Positions 49,173-57,745 of a DNA stretch of 64,000 bases are shown piece after piece. Made by a program: the position numbers and the translations under genes. The notes under the pieces were generated by a model. It was not told the DNA's origin, did no database searches, and saw only the letters and a list, made by a program, of their open reading frames with translations. The stretch's first letter is position 1; every line of letters begins with the position of its first letter. Origin of the DNA: CATQHS01 sp965203375 (GTDB lineage: Bacteria > Actinomycetota > Acidimicrobiia > Acidimicrobiales > Aldehydirespiratoraceae); NCBI GenBank assembly GCA_965203375.1, contig OZ241886.1, positions 2,356,001 to 2,420,000 on the forward strand. The letters are read 5' to 3'.

Positions 49173-50843
49173 ATGACCCTTCCATCGGCGGCCGGGGCCG
49201 GGCGGGGGGCCAGCGCCGGGCAGTGGACGGCCTGGCACGAGCGGATCAGCGCCGAGCGGCCCAGCGGCGACCCCAACCGGCTCGAGATCTGGGGTTACAC
49301 GTCCCAGCCGAGCTACGCCCCCGGCGACCGGGTCGGCCTGCACGTGTCCACTACCGCGCCGACCTGGGGGTTCGAGGTGTGGCGGGACGGGGCCCGCTTC
49401 GAGCGGGTCCACCGGGCCGTCGGGCTGGCCGGAACCCATCACCCGGCCCCGCCCGACGCGGCCGCCGAGGGCTGCGGCTGGCCGGCGGCGGCCGGCTTCG
49501 AGATCCCGGCCGACTGGCCCAGCGGCGGCTACGTGGTGGTCTTCGGGGCCGAGCGGGACGGGGCCGCCGTCACCCAGGACGGCTTCTTCGTCCTGCGGGC
49601 CGCCGACCCGGGCCGACGCTCCGGCCTGGCGCTGATGGCGGCCACCTACACCTGGCAGGAGTACAACGACTGGGGCGGGGGCTGTGGCTACTTCTCGGAC
49701 CGGCTCAGCGACCACAGCGGCGACCCGGCCGAGGTGCGGGAGGTGAGCTTCGAGCCCCGCCTGAGCTTTCGCCGGCCCTGGTCGAGGGGGCTGATCCGCA
49801 CCCCGGCCGGGGCGCCCCGGCTGACCCAGCCCCCGCCGCCGATGGGGGCGGCGGTGGGGGTGCCCGCCGCGGATTGGGCGGTGGCCAACGGCTACTCGGT
49901 GTGGAGCGTCGCCGCGGGCTGGGCCCGCTACGACGCCCTGACCGCCCGCTGGCTGGAGGCCGGCGGATACGAGCCGGAGCTGCTGTCGCAGTGGGACCTG
50001 GACCGAGACCCCGGCGTCCTGGACGGCTACGACTGCCTGGTCACCACCGGTCACGACGAGTACTGGACCGCGGCCGGGCGCCGGGCGTTGGACGGCTTCA
50101 TCGACTCCGGCGGCGGCTACGCCCGGCTGGCCGGCAACATCGTCTGGCAGGTCCGCCTGGAGGACGATCTGGCAACCCAGGTCTGCCACAAGTACGCGCC
50201 CGACGGCGACCCCGAGTTCGCCAACCCCGACCCGGCCGCCCGCACCGGCGCCTTCGAGGCCGCCCACATCGACTGGCCCCCGGTCTCCACCTTCGGGGCC
50301 AACGGCCTGCGGGGGGTGTACTCGCGCATGGGCGGCCTGTCGCCCCGGGGCCCGGGCGGGTTCATCGTCTACCGGCCCCGGCACTGGTGCTTCGAGGGGG
50401 CCGACGTGTACTACGGCGACGTGATCGGCGCCGAGCTGCCCTTGGTCGGCTACGAGACCGACGGGGTGGACTACACGTTCCGGTCCGGCCTGCCCCACCC
50501 CACCGGCGACGACGGCGCCCCCGACGGCCTGGAGATACTGGCGCTGACGCCGGTCACCCTCGAGGAGGAGGACCACGGCCACGCAGGCAGCGTCTTGACC
50601 ATCGCCGACGGCGACTTGGCCTTCGCCGCGGCCGCCGTCGGCGGCGCCGACGACCCGGCCACCCGGGACCGGTTCCGCTACGGCAGCGCGGTGATCACCT
50701 CCATGAGCCGGGGCGACGGCCGGGTCTTCTGCGCCGGCACCACCGAGTGGGGCCACGCCCTGGCCCGGGGCCACCCCCAGTGCGAGGTCATCACCGCCAA
50801 CGTCCTGAACCGCTTCCTCGCCCGCCGCGGCCCCGCCGGGTAG
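49173..50843 (+). CDS. N,N-dimethylformamidase large-subunit-like protein
   Basis: 556-residue protein matching the large subunit of N,N-dimethylformamidase, an iron amidohydrolase. It has an N-terminal jelly-roll region (RLEIWGYTSQPSYAPGDRVGLHVST, then PSGGYVVVFGAERDG) and a catalytic core (MAATYTWQEYNDWGG, SQWDLDRDPGVLDGYDCLVTTGHDEYWT, GGGYARLAGNIVWQ). Distant relatives are widespread in marine actinobacteria, where the true amide is unknown. No small subunit is visible nearby. Translationally close to the VOC gene upstream. Confidence 0.85.
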   Translation: MTLPSAAGAGRGASAGQWTAWHERISAERPSGDPNRLEIWGYTSQPSYAPGDRVGLHVSTTAPTWGFEVWRDGARFERVHRAVGLAGTHHPAPPDAAAEGCGWPAAAGFEIPADWPSGGYVVVFGAERDGAAVTQDGFFVLRAADPGRRSGLALMAATYTWQEYNDWGGGCGYFSDRLSDHSGDPAEVREVSFEPRLSFRRPWSRGLIRTPAGAPRLTQPPPPMGAAVGVPAADWAVANGYSVWSVAAGWARYDALTARWLEAGGYEPELLSQWDLDRDPGVLDGYDCLVTTGHDEYWTAAGRRALDGFIDSGGGYARLAGNIVWQVRLEDDLATQVCHKYAPDGDPEFANPDPAARTGAFEAAHIDWPPVSTFGANGLRGVYSRMGGLSPRGPGGFIVYRPRHWCFEGADVYYGDVIGAELPLVGYETDGVDYTFRSGLPHPTGDDGAPDGLEILALTPVTLEEEDHGHAGSVLTIADGDLAFAAAAVGGADDPATRDRFRYGSAVITSMSRGDGRVFCAGTTEWGHALARGHPQCEVITANVLNRFLARRGPAG

Positions 50844-50882
50844 GGGCGCTGGCCGCTGGCTGTTGACCCTGACCGCGGACGA

Positions 50883-51317
50883 CTAGGGCCGGGTTCGCAG
50901 GGCGGCCAGGGCGGGGAGGCGGCGGGCGGCCGAGCGGATGGGGCGCAGGTCGTCGAACACCAGGGCGTGGTCGCCCTCAATCTTCACCTGGCCCCGCATG
51001 TAGGCCACCTCGAGCGACAGCTCGCCGAACCAGTGGGCCTCGAAGTCCGGATAGGGCCAGGTGAGCACCACGTCGGGCTCGGGCCGCCGACCCGGCGCCA
51101 AGACCACCGACCCTCCGTCCTCAATGACGGCGCAGAAGGCGACCGTGCCGGACGGCGAGCCGTTCACCACCGTCTGGACGACGACGCGGCCGGCCCCGGC
51201 ACCAGCGTCCGCCTGGCCAGCTCCGGCGTCCGCCTCGTCGGCCCCGGCGCCCGACAGACCGGCCAGGGCGGCGCCGACGGCGGCCAGCCATTCGTCGGTC
51301 AGCAGCTCGGCCGCCAC
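50883..51317 (-). CDS. SCP2 sterol-carrier-domain protein
   Basis: 144-residue protein. The C-terminal SCP2-like fold shows GRRPEPDVVLTWPYPDFEAHWFGELSLEVAYMRGQVKIEGD, ending in a basic helix. An Ala/Gly/Asp-rich insertion (ADEADAGAGQADAGAGAG) lies at about 25-45 and may be another slippage product. It probably binds a lipid or acyl chain. On the same strand after mca. Confidence 0.82.
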   Translation of the reverse strand: MAAELLTDEWLAAVGAALAGLSGAGADEADAGAGQADAGAGAGRVVVQTVVNGSPSGTVAFCAVIEDGGSVVLAPGRRPEPDVVLTWPYPDFEAHWFGELSLEVAYMRGQVKIEGDHALVFDDLRPIRSAARRLPALAALRTRP

Positions 51318-51354
51318 TTCAGACCTCGGCCAACCTGGCCGGCGGGGCGGGGCC

Positions 51355-52236
51355 TCAGCCCGCGGCCGGGGCGGCCGCGCCCGCCCGCACCCCCGAGAAC
51401 AGGTCCCGCTCGGGGTCTTCGTCCGGCGCCGGGCCCCGGGCCAGCATGTAGTCGTCGAAGGGGTGGATCGACCGCTCCACGTCGTCGGGGAGGCCGAACC
51501 AGAAAGTGGACTCGGGGTCGACCTGGGTGGCGTGGGCCTTGAGGCCCTCGAGCCGGGCGTCCACGTAGTCGGCCACCGGCACCCGGGTGGTGATCCGGTG
51601 GTCCTGGGAGTCCCGCTGGAACCAGCGCTCGTCGTAGGGCGACTCCATCCCGTGGTCCAAGAAGGCCCGGTGGCGCTGCTCGATCCGCTGGCGCGACCAC
51701 ACCGTGTAGTACAGCTTGGCCGGGGCCCAGGCCCGGCCCAGGTCGGGCCGGTGGGAGGGGTCGCCGGCCCGCTCGAAGGCCGGGATCGAGACGTCGTGGA
51801 CCCGAATGTGGTCGGGGTGCTGGTACAGGCCCTGGTCCTCGGGGTAGGTGACGATCACCTGGGGGCGCTCGCGGCGGATGATCTCCACCAGCCGGTCGGT
51901 GGCCTCGTCGAGGTCGGCGTTGGCGAAGCAGTCGGGGTGGGAGTTGGCCTCGGCGCCCTTCATGCCCGAGTCCCGGTACCCCAGCATGACCACCTCGTCG
52001 TAGCCGATCACCCGGGCCGCCCGGGCCAGCTCCTCCCGGCGGACCTCGGCCAGGCGTCCCTGCGTCTCGGGGGTGTCCAGGGCCGGGTTGAGGATGTCGC
52101 CCTCCTCCCCCCCGGTGCAGCACACCAGCACGGTGCGCACCCCCCGGGCGTGGTACATGGCCACGGTGGAGGCCCCCTTGGACGCCTCGTCGTCGGGGTG
52201 GGCATGCACGGTGAGAAGGCAGAGGCGCTCGTCCAT
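51355..52236 (-). CDS. mca: Mycothiol S-conjugate amidase Mca
   Basis: 293-residue PIG-L-family zinc amidase that cleaves mycothiol conjugates to release mercapturic acids in detoxification. The zinc motif HAHPDDE lies at residues 11-17 and the third ligand is in LYQHPDHIRVHD. CFANADLDEATDRLVEIIRRERPQVIVTYPEDQG and the long C-terminus (THATQ-type region, DDYMLARG) distinguish Mca from MshB deacetylases. It implies that the organism makes mycothiol and is therefore an actinobacterium. Confidence 0.92.
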   Translation of the reverse strand: MDERLCLLTVHAHPDDEASKGASTVAMYHARGVRTVLVCCTGGEEGDILNPALDTPETQGRLAEVRREELARAARVIGYDEVVMLGYRDSGMKGAEANSHPDCFANADLDEATDRLVEIIRRERPQVIVTYPEDQGLYQHPDHIRVHDVSIPAFERAGDPSHRPDLGRAWAPAKLYYTVWSRQRIEQRHRAFLDHGMESPYDERWFQRDSQDHRITTRVPVADYVDARLEGLKAHATQVDPESTFWFGLPDDVERSIHPFDDYMLARGPAPDEDPERDLFSGVRAGAAAPAAG

Positions 52237-52264
52237 CGCCCCGAGAACCTACCGCCCGCCGGGG

Positions 52265-52360
52265 CCGCTCAGACCGGTTCGAGCCGCAGATGCCCGCCGA
52301 CGGCCCGGCCCGCGGGCGGTGATCCGGACGCTCCCAGGATCAGACCGGTTCGAGCCGGGT
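52265..52360 (-). repeat. 71-bp boundary duplication after the PhoU/RCK gene
   Basis: TCAGACCGGTTCGAGCC occurs at 52269 and 52340; the latter is the end of the PhoU/RCK gene (RLEPV-stop). The extra copy restores the same RLEPV-stop ending in another frame. No ATG/GTG overlap links it to mca. Confidence 0.78.
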
Positions 52361-53563
52361 CTCCCCGTCGTCGTGGTCCACCAGCCGGTATCCGCAGATC
52401 TCGGCCAGCAGCTCCCGGCCCTCGTCGGGGCCGCTGGCGATCAGCTCGTCGCCGGCCTGCAGGACCGCCGCCCCCCGGGGCCGGTAGCGGTAGCCGCCGC
52501 CCCGGCGGACGGCCAGGACGGTGAAGCCGGGCTCCACCCCCAGGCGGAGATCCCGCAGCGACGACCCGTCCGCCCCCGACCCGGCCGCCACCGGCACCCG
52601 CATCACCACCTCGTCGCTGTCGCCCAGGGCGATGCCCAGGATCGGATGCACGTCCTCGTTGTGCTCGATGAGCCAGACCATCTGCTGGGCCTGGTCGCCC
52701 AGGTCCTCGGCCGCCCGGGACAGGTGCAGCAGCCCCCTCAGCCCGGCCGGGTCGACATCGGCGCCGGCCGCCCGCAGCACCCACAGCTCGAGCTGCTCGT
52801 CCATCTCGTCGAGCCGGTCCTCGAGGTGGCGGACCTCGGCGGCCAGCCCCGGGTCGCGCAGCACCAGCGCCGAGTAGGCCAGGCCCACCGCCGCCTCCGA
52901 CAGGTTCTTCATCTCCACCAGCAGGTCCACCGCCCGGTCCAGGTCGCTCACCCGGGTCCCGGAGGGCTCGACGGAGGGCGGCGCCCAGTCGGGCGAGCCG
53001 GCGAGCTGCCGCAGCTCGACGATCCCGGCCGGCGCCCCCCGCAGGAACAGGACGTCGCCGGGCACGATCACCGTATGGCCGTCGACGTCGGTGATCCACT
53101 CCCGGTCCCGGCGGACGGCCATGACCCTCATGCCGGTGTGGACCGGGATCTCGTGCTCGGCCAGGGACCGGCCGGCCAGGGCCGAGCCCTCCGAGACCAG
53201 CACCCGGTGCGACACCTCCTCGGCCTCGCTGAGGTCGGCCACCAACTGGGCCGGGATGCCGAGCCGGTGGGTGACGATGCGGGCTATGTCCACCGCGTCG
53301 TTGGCGATGCGCTCGGTGGCCGACACCACCTGCAGCACCGACGACATGCCCTCAGAGTCCTTGGGGTCGCGCACGGCCATGACGCACACGGCCCGCATGT
53401 CCTGCACCAGGTCGCTCATCCGCTCCTCGAGCTCGGCCACCTCGTCGGCCATGTCGGGGTCCCCGAAGTACAGGGCGGCGTAGGCCAAGTCCACCATCAG
53501 CTCGGATGTGTCCTTGGCCTCGGCCAGCATCTCCCGCAGATTGCGCGGTCCTTCTTCCATCAT
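52340..53563 (-). CDS. Tandem PhoU-RCK_C protein, cation transport regulator
   Basis: 407-residue cytoplasmic protein with internal duplication: PhoU-like helical domain (about 5-90), TrkA/RCK C-terminal domain (about 110-185), second PhoU-like domain (205-290), second RCK_C domain (300-395). The RCK halves share ALAGRSLAEHEIPVHTGMRVMAVRRDREWI and SSLRDLRLGVEPGFTVLAVRRGGGY. This type typically accompanies SLC41/MgtE-like cation transporters and may gate them by ligand binding. The transporter gene is 34 bp upstream on the same strand. Confidence 0.88.
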   Translation of the reverse strand: MMEEGPRNLREMLAEAKDTSELMVDLAYAALYFGDPDMADEVAELEERMSDLVQDMRAVCVMAVRDPKDSEGMSSVLQVVSATERIANDAVDIARIVTHRLGIPAQLVADLSEAEEVSHRVLVSEGSALAGRSLAEHEIPVHTGMRVMAVRRDREWITDVDGHTVIVPGDVLFLRGAPAGIVELRQLAGSPDWAPPSVEPSGTRVSDLDRAVDLLVEMKNLSEAAVGLAYSALVLRDPGLAAEVRHLEDRLDEMDEQLELWVLRAAGADVDPAGLRGLLHLSRAAEDLGDQAQQMVWLIEHNEDVHPILGIALGDSDEVVMRVPVAAGSGADGSSLRDLRLGVEPGFTVLAVRRGGGYRYRPRGAAVLQAGDELIASGPDEGRELLAEICGYRLVDHDDGETRLEPV

Positions 53564-53597
53564 CTCTCCCGCAGTGTCGCCATCGTAAATCCCGTCG

Positions 53598-54893
53598 TCA
53601 TGCCACCCCCAGCCACACCGCGGCCAGGATCAGGGTGAAGACGCCCACGAAGTCCAGCGAGGACATGACCATGGGCACCCCGTGGGTGTCGGGGTCGAGC
53701 CCGAACCTCACCGCGGCCAGCGTGCCGTAGTAGGCCACCGCCGCCACCACCGCAGTGGCCATCAGCCCGCCGATGGCGGCCGCGCCCACCAGGGCGGCCA
53801 GCCCGGGGCCGGCCCGGCCGGTGACGGCGGCCGCCGCCTCGGCCATGAGGCCGAGCACCGCGAACACCGGGACCGACAGGGCGAAGACGGCGGCGATGTC
53901 GGCCCGGGCCGGGGCGGAGGGCGCCGGGCGGGGGCGGATGAGGCCCAGATGGAGCTTGGTGGACAGGCGGCTCGACAGCACGCCGCCCAGGGCGCCGGCC
54001 GTGCCCAGGTAGCCGGGCAGCAGCACCAGCAGCACCGGGAAGGCCAGGAAGGTGCCCAGGCGCTTCTCCATGGTGACGCCCGCCCCGAGGTCCAGCAGCC
54101 CGGCCGCCACCAGGACCGGGACCGACTCCCACACCACCCGGCGCAGGGCCTCCAGCCGGGTGCGCGCCGCCCACAGGCCGGCCAGCGCGGCCAGCCCGGC
54201 CAGGGACCAGGCCAGGACCGGGGTCACCGTCGGCATGCCGGCCAGCCCGGCCGCCATCACCAGGGCGGGCAGGGTCACCACGTCGGCGGTGGCCGACACC
54301 AGGGGCACGGCCACGTTGTCGAGGTCGAGGCCGAAGCGGACGGCGGCGCCGGTCACCACCAGGGTGATGACCAGCACGGCAGCCGAGGCCAGCAGGCCGC
54401 CGACGGTGCTCACGGTTACGAAGTCGGCCAGCGACATGGCGGGCGAGAGGTTGAAGGCGACGGCCATGGCCTTGGCCAGCGCGGCCAGGGCGACGCCCAT
54501 CATCAGGCTCAGCGCCATAGCCGCCGCGACGTTCTGGCCCACCACCGAGTCGAGCCGGGGGGTGAGGCGGAAGGTGCCGGTGTGGATGGCCGTGCCCAGG
54601 CGGCTGCCCAACGCGCCGAAGATGTTGCCCCGCAGGGCGATGGCCGCCGGCACCAGCAGCAGCAGGCCGGGCAGCTCCTCGAGGGCGCCGGTGGCCGAGG
54701 CCAGGATCAGCCCGGCGGCGATGCCGGCCAGGGCGGCCACCACCAAGGCCGCGAACGCGGCCCCGAACGCGGCCGGGTCGCCGCCCGCCAGCCGGGTCAG
54801 CCCCCTCCCCAGTCGGCCGCGGTCCGCCCCGGCGAGGCCAGCGGCGGGTCGGTGACGCGGGGCTGAGCCCTCTCCCGACTGGCTGCGTTCCAC
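53598..54893 (-). CDS. MgtE/SLC41-like divalent cation transporter
   Basis: 431-residue integral membrane protein built from two MgtE-like halves of about five helices each. PAAIALRGNIFGALGSRLGTAIHTGTFR and LPGYLGTAGALGGVLSSRLSTKLHLGLI are the two internally related pore segments. The cytoplasmic N and CBS domains of classical MgtE are missing; the adjacent PhoU-RCK protein probably supplies regulation. Mg2+ or a related divalent ion is expected. GTG start at 54893. Confidence 0.88.
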   Translation of the reverse strand: MERSQSGEGSAPRHRPAAGLAGADRGRLGRGLTRLAGGDPAAFGAAFAALVVAALAGIAAGLILASATGALEELPGLLLLVPAAIALRGNIFGALGSRLGTAIHTGTFRLTPRLDSVVGQNVAAAMALSLMMGVALAALAKAMAVAFNLSPAMSLADFVTVSTVGGLLASAAVLVITLVVTGAAVRFGLDLDNVAVPLVSATADVVTLPALVMAAGLAGMPTVTPVLAWSLAGLAALAGLWAARTRLEALRRVVWESVPVLVAAGLLDLGAGVTMEKRLGTFLAFPVLLVLLPGYLGTAGALGGVLSSRLSTKLHLGLIRPRPAPSAPARADIAAVFALSVPVFAVLGLMAEAAAAVTGRAGPGLAALVGAAAIGGLMATAVVAAVAYYGTLAAVRFGLDPDTHGVPMVMSSLDFVGVFTLILAAVWLGVA

Positions 54894-55263
54894 TCCGCCA
54901 GTGTGCAGGCTGGGGAGACTGAGCCGGGTGATCCCGCCTCGGCGATTTCGTCAGATCGGCGAAAACCCGCAGATCCCGAGACTTTCCTCTTCGTGCTAGA
55001 AGGTTTGTTATCGGTGTATCTCAGAGGGAATTTGGCAGAAACCTGACACAGGTTGGCAGAAACCTGACACGGTTTTTGGGCCATCCTGGGGGTGACAGGA
55101 CAAACCGGCCCAAATCGCCGGGTTCGGCGACGGGCCGCAACCCCCGAGGAGCGATGACATCTCCGACCACCAAACACACAAGCTAAAGAGGCTGATCCGC
55201 CGGCTCAGCCCGCTCACCGCGGCAGCCCTGACAGCAGCCGAGTGGAAGGCGTACGGGCGGCGG
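54894..55263. other. Intergenic region with 21-bp direct repeat
   Basis: 370 bp upstream of the MgtE-like gene and of the lipoprotein gene. GGCAGAAACCTGACAC occurs at 55034 and 55055 (21-bp spacing), and the first copy includes the palindrome ACCTG-ACA-CAGGT. The frame of the following lipoprotein is open back to about 55150 (LKRLIRRLSPLTAAALTAAE) but has no usable start. Promoters for both flanking genes must lie here; none is certain. Confidence 0.45.
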
Positions 55264-56271
55264 GTGGCGTTCCAGTTAGCAACCGTTTTTATCGCGGTGG
55301 CTGGCTGCTCAGATGATAGCAATCGCCCGACAAGTGACAGCACGATAGAGGATGTAGCGCAGGCGGTGCCGACAGCGTCGCCTGCACCACATCCGGTGCG
55401 GACGACATTATCTAAAGATACCATAGTCCCCGATGTCTTCGCTGGCATGTGGGATTATGATGCGGAGGCACCTTTTCACACGGCTGCTGCTGAGGGAATT
55501 CTCTCAATAGAAGGGCCTTGCATTTACGTGATAGATGACTATGCATGGCTCTTCCCCGGTACACCGCTGGAAGAACGGCCCGACCCGATCCATATCTTCG
55601 TGAATATGCCGCGAGGCCGAACTAAGCATGATCCCGACAACCAATGGGTCTGGGTTCACAATGAGGGTCCCATGACGAGCGGCGACCGGATAGAGATGAT
55701 CGGAGGCGGCGTTGACCCAAGTCTTCCTGACATCTGCTCTACCGACATTGACCGAGCGTTCAACGTCAAGACTATGGCCCCGAAGCTGTGCGTTCCGTGG
55801 CTGTTGCCTGACCATCTCAGTCAGGCCGGATGTAAGCCTGTACCCCTAGATCCCTTCGCAGGCATGTGGTACTACGATGAAGAAGTATCCTTCCATCAAG
55901 CAGAGGTAGAGGGGATCCTTTTGATCAAGGAGCCGTGCGTGTATGTCATAAGAGATTTTGGATGGCTCTTCCCCAGTATACCTCTTGAGGAGTTGCCGGA
56001 TCCAGTTCGTGTTTTTGTGGAGTTGCCACGAGATCAGACACGATACGATCCTGACACGAAATCGATCTGGGTCCACGATGATGGCCCCATGGTCAGCGGT
56101 GATCGAGTCGAGATCGGTGGGGGAGGATTCGCACAAGCACTTCCAGACGCATGTTCTGCCGACGTAGGCGACATATTCACCGCGACCAGCATGCAACCTA
56201 AACGATGCGATCCGCGGTGGCCACCTGAACATCCGAGCCAAACCGGCTGCAAACCCACAGAAACCCCATAA
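55264..56271 (+). CDS. Lipoprotein with two copies of an unknown ~130-aa domain
   Basis: 335-residue predicted lipoprotein. A short signal ends in AVAGCSDD (Cys15), then a Ser/Thr/Pro linker. Two homologous domains follow: residues about 59-175 (FAGMWDYDAEAPFH, CIYVIDDYAWLFPGTPLEERPDP, WVHNEGPMTSGDRIE) and about 199-315 (FAGMWYYDEEVSFH, CVYVIRDFGWLFPSIPLEELPDP, WVHDDGPMVSGDRVE). The spacing of EGIL, PC(I/V)YVI and GDR(I/V)E gives a small beta-rich fold that I do not recognise. The GTG start leaves no basic n-region; a start further upstream would include KAYGRR. AT-richer than its neighbours. Confidence 0.72.
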   Translation: MAFQLATVFIAVAGCSDDSNRPTSDSTIEDVAQAVPTASPAPHPVRTTLSKDTIVPDVFAGMWDYDAEAPFHTAAAEGILSIEGPCIYVIDDYAWLFPGTPLEERPDPIHIFVNMPRGRTKHDPDNQWVWVHNEGPMTSGDRIEMIGGGVDPSLPDICSTDIDRAFNVKTMAPKLCVPWLLPDHLSQAGCKPVPLDPFAGMWYYDEEVSFHQAEVEGILLIKEPCVYVIRDFGWLFPSIPLEELPDPVRVFVELPRDQTRYDPDTKSIWVHDDGPMVSGDRVEIGGGGFAQALPDACSADVGDIFTATSMQPKRCDPRWPPEHPSQTGCKPTETP

Positions 56272-56276
56272 CACTA

Positions 56277-56345
56277 TTGATACTAACTTTGACCGCAGCC
56301 TTTGGCTGCTCGAACGACAGTGATCTCTTTGCGGACAGTCGGGCG
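56277..56345 (+). pseudogene. Truncated lipoprotein signal-peptide remnant
   Basis: A TTG at 56277 opens MILTLTAAFGCSNDSDLFAD, a hydrophobic stretch with a lipobox Cys and acidic tail like the preceding lipoprotein (AVAGCSDDSN). After about 20 codons the sequence returns to GC-rich DNA leading to parA. It looks like the decapitated 5' end of a third relative, cut by a deletion. Confidence 0.5.
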
Positions 56346-56391
56346 GCTGCTCGATGGGCCGGGCTTGGCCGGGTCCGGCTACCGTGGGGCT

Positions 56392-57180
56392 GTGGGCGCG
56401 CTGGCGATCGTCAACCAGAAGGGCGGAGTGGGCAAGACCACGGTGGCGCTGGGCCTGGCCTCGGCGGCCTGGTCCCGGCAGCAGCCGAGCCTGGTGGTCG
56501 ACCTCGACCCCCAGGGCAACGCCACCACCGGACTGGGGGTCTGGGACCCGGCCGCCGGCACCGACGAGGCCCTGGCCGGTGACCGCCCCGGCGCCGCCGC
56601 TGAGCTGAGCGTCCCGTCGGGATGGGCCGACGACGGCGGGACCCCGCCCCGGGTGATCCCGGCCACCGCCGCGCTGACCGCCCGGGAGGCCCAGCTCATG
56701 GCCGATCCCATCGGGGCCCAGGATCGGCTCCGCATCGCCCTGTCGGGGACCGGCGAGCCGCTGGTGATCATCGACTGCCCCCCGTCGCTGGGGCTGCTCG
56801 CCGTCAACGGCCTGTTCGCCGCCGACCGGGTGCTGGTGGTGACCGAGCCGAGCGCCTGGGCCTCCGACGGGGTGGGGCGCATCCTGGCCGCCGTCGAGCG
56901 GATCTCGGCCCGGCGGCCTCAGGCGCTCCCAGTGGCCGGGGTGGTGGTCAACCGCCTGGGCCGGACCCGCGACGCCCGCTACTGGTACGAGCAGCTCGCC
57001 TCCGACCACGGCGACTTGGTGCTGCCCCCGGTGCGGCTGCGCACCGCCCTGGCCGAGGCGGCCGCCCGCTCCGCGCCGATCCACTCCCTGACCTCCCGGT
57101 CCGGCGGGGCCGAGGCGGCCGAAGACCTAGACCGAATCTACGATCTGGTCGTCGGCCCCGAGGACGGCAATGGCCCATGA
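56392..57180 (+). CDS. ParA/Soj-type ATPase
   Basis: 262-residue deviant Walker ATPase. NQKGGVGKTTVALGLA carries both lysines (Lys10 and Lys15), VVDLDPQGNATTGLG follows, and IIDCPPSLGLLAVNGLFAADRVLVV is Walker B. It is short with no DNA-binding N-terminus, as in orphan ParA proteins used for chromosome, plasmid or protein positioning. No parB follows; the next gene encodes a small membrane protein. GTG 56392 (MGALAIVNQKGG) is preferred over the longer ATG 56302 frame. The stop forms ATGA with a 21-residue mini-ORF. Confidence 0.88.
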   Translation: MGALAIVNQKGGVGKTTVALGLASAAWSRQQPSLVVDLDPQGNATTGLGVWDPAAGTDEALAGDRPGAAAELSVPSGWADDGGTPPRVIPATAALTAREAQLMADPIGAQDRLRIALSGTGEPLVIIDCPPSLGLLAVNGLFAADRVLVVTEPSAWASDGVGRILAAVERISARRPQALPVAGVVVNRLGRTRDARYWYEQLASDHGDLVLPPVRLRTALAEAAARSAPIHSLTSRSGGAEAAEDLDRIYDLVVGPEDGNGP

Positions 57181-57246
57181 CCACAAGGCATCAGGATCGT
57201 GTACAAGTTGACGAGTTGACCTTGGACAGCCATGGCCTATGACCCC
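57169..57246 (+). repeat. 61-bp boundary duplication with mini-ORF after parA
   Basis: GC(A/C)ATGGCC(C/T)ATGACC occurs at 57168 and 57229. The parA stop overlaps ATG 57177 as ATGA; the 21-residue frame (MTTRHQDRVQVDELTLDSHG and one more) ends at 57242, overlapping the next gene start by 11 nt. Confidence 0.72.
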
Positions 57247-57606
57247 CAGCGCGACCGTCGCCGGCCCCAGCCCACCAGCGCTGCCGGCCCAGCCCCCATA
57301 GACGCCCTGCTGGACGCCGTCGAGCCCGACGTCGACCCGGCACTCGTGGATGCCACCGAGCCCGTCGACGCCGCGGCGGCCCTCGACGACACTAAAACCG
57401 CGGTCACTGGCCCCGGACCCTCGCGCCGCCGGGCGGACCCCGTTCACAGTGCCGACCCTCCCCCGCCGGTGAGCGTCACCCCCGGTCCAGCCGACCCCTG
57501 GAGCGACCGCCAGCTTCTGCGGGCTGTCGTCGCGTCGGTGGTCCTCACCCTTACCGGGGTCATCGCCGCCCGGTGGCTGTGGCGGCGGCTGCGGGTCAGC
57601 AGGTAA
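57232..57606 (+). CDS. Small tail-anchored membrane protein (hypothetical)
   Basis: 124-residue protein: hydrophilic Pro/Ala/Asp-rich region (residues 1-90, probably disordered) and one C-terminal helix (LLRAVVASVVLTLTGVIAARWLW) followed by RRLRVSR. It could anchor the neighbouring ParA at the membrane, an inference from position only. No family recognised. Confidence 0.62.
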   Translation: MAYDPQRDRRRPQPTSAAGPAPIDALLDAVEPDVDPALVDATEPVDAAAALDDTKTAVTGPGPSRRRADPVHSADPPPPVSVTPGPADPWSDRQLLRAVVASVVLTLTGVIAARWLWRRLRVSR

Positions 57607-57745
57607 CGACGGGGGGCGAAAACCGCCTACCGGTGAAGCGGACCCGGCGGAACACCGGCCGGCCGGGCCGCGGGTGACTGCGCCGGTTGGGCGGCAGGTC
57701 GTCCCGTTGAGGGCGACCGCGGGAACGACGGGTAAAGTCGCCCGG

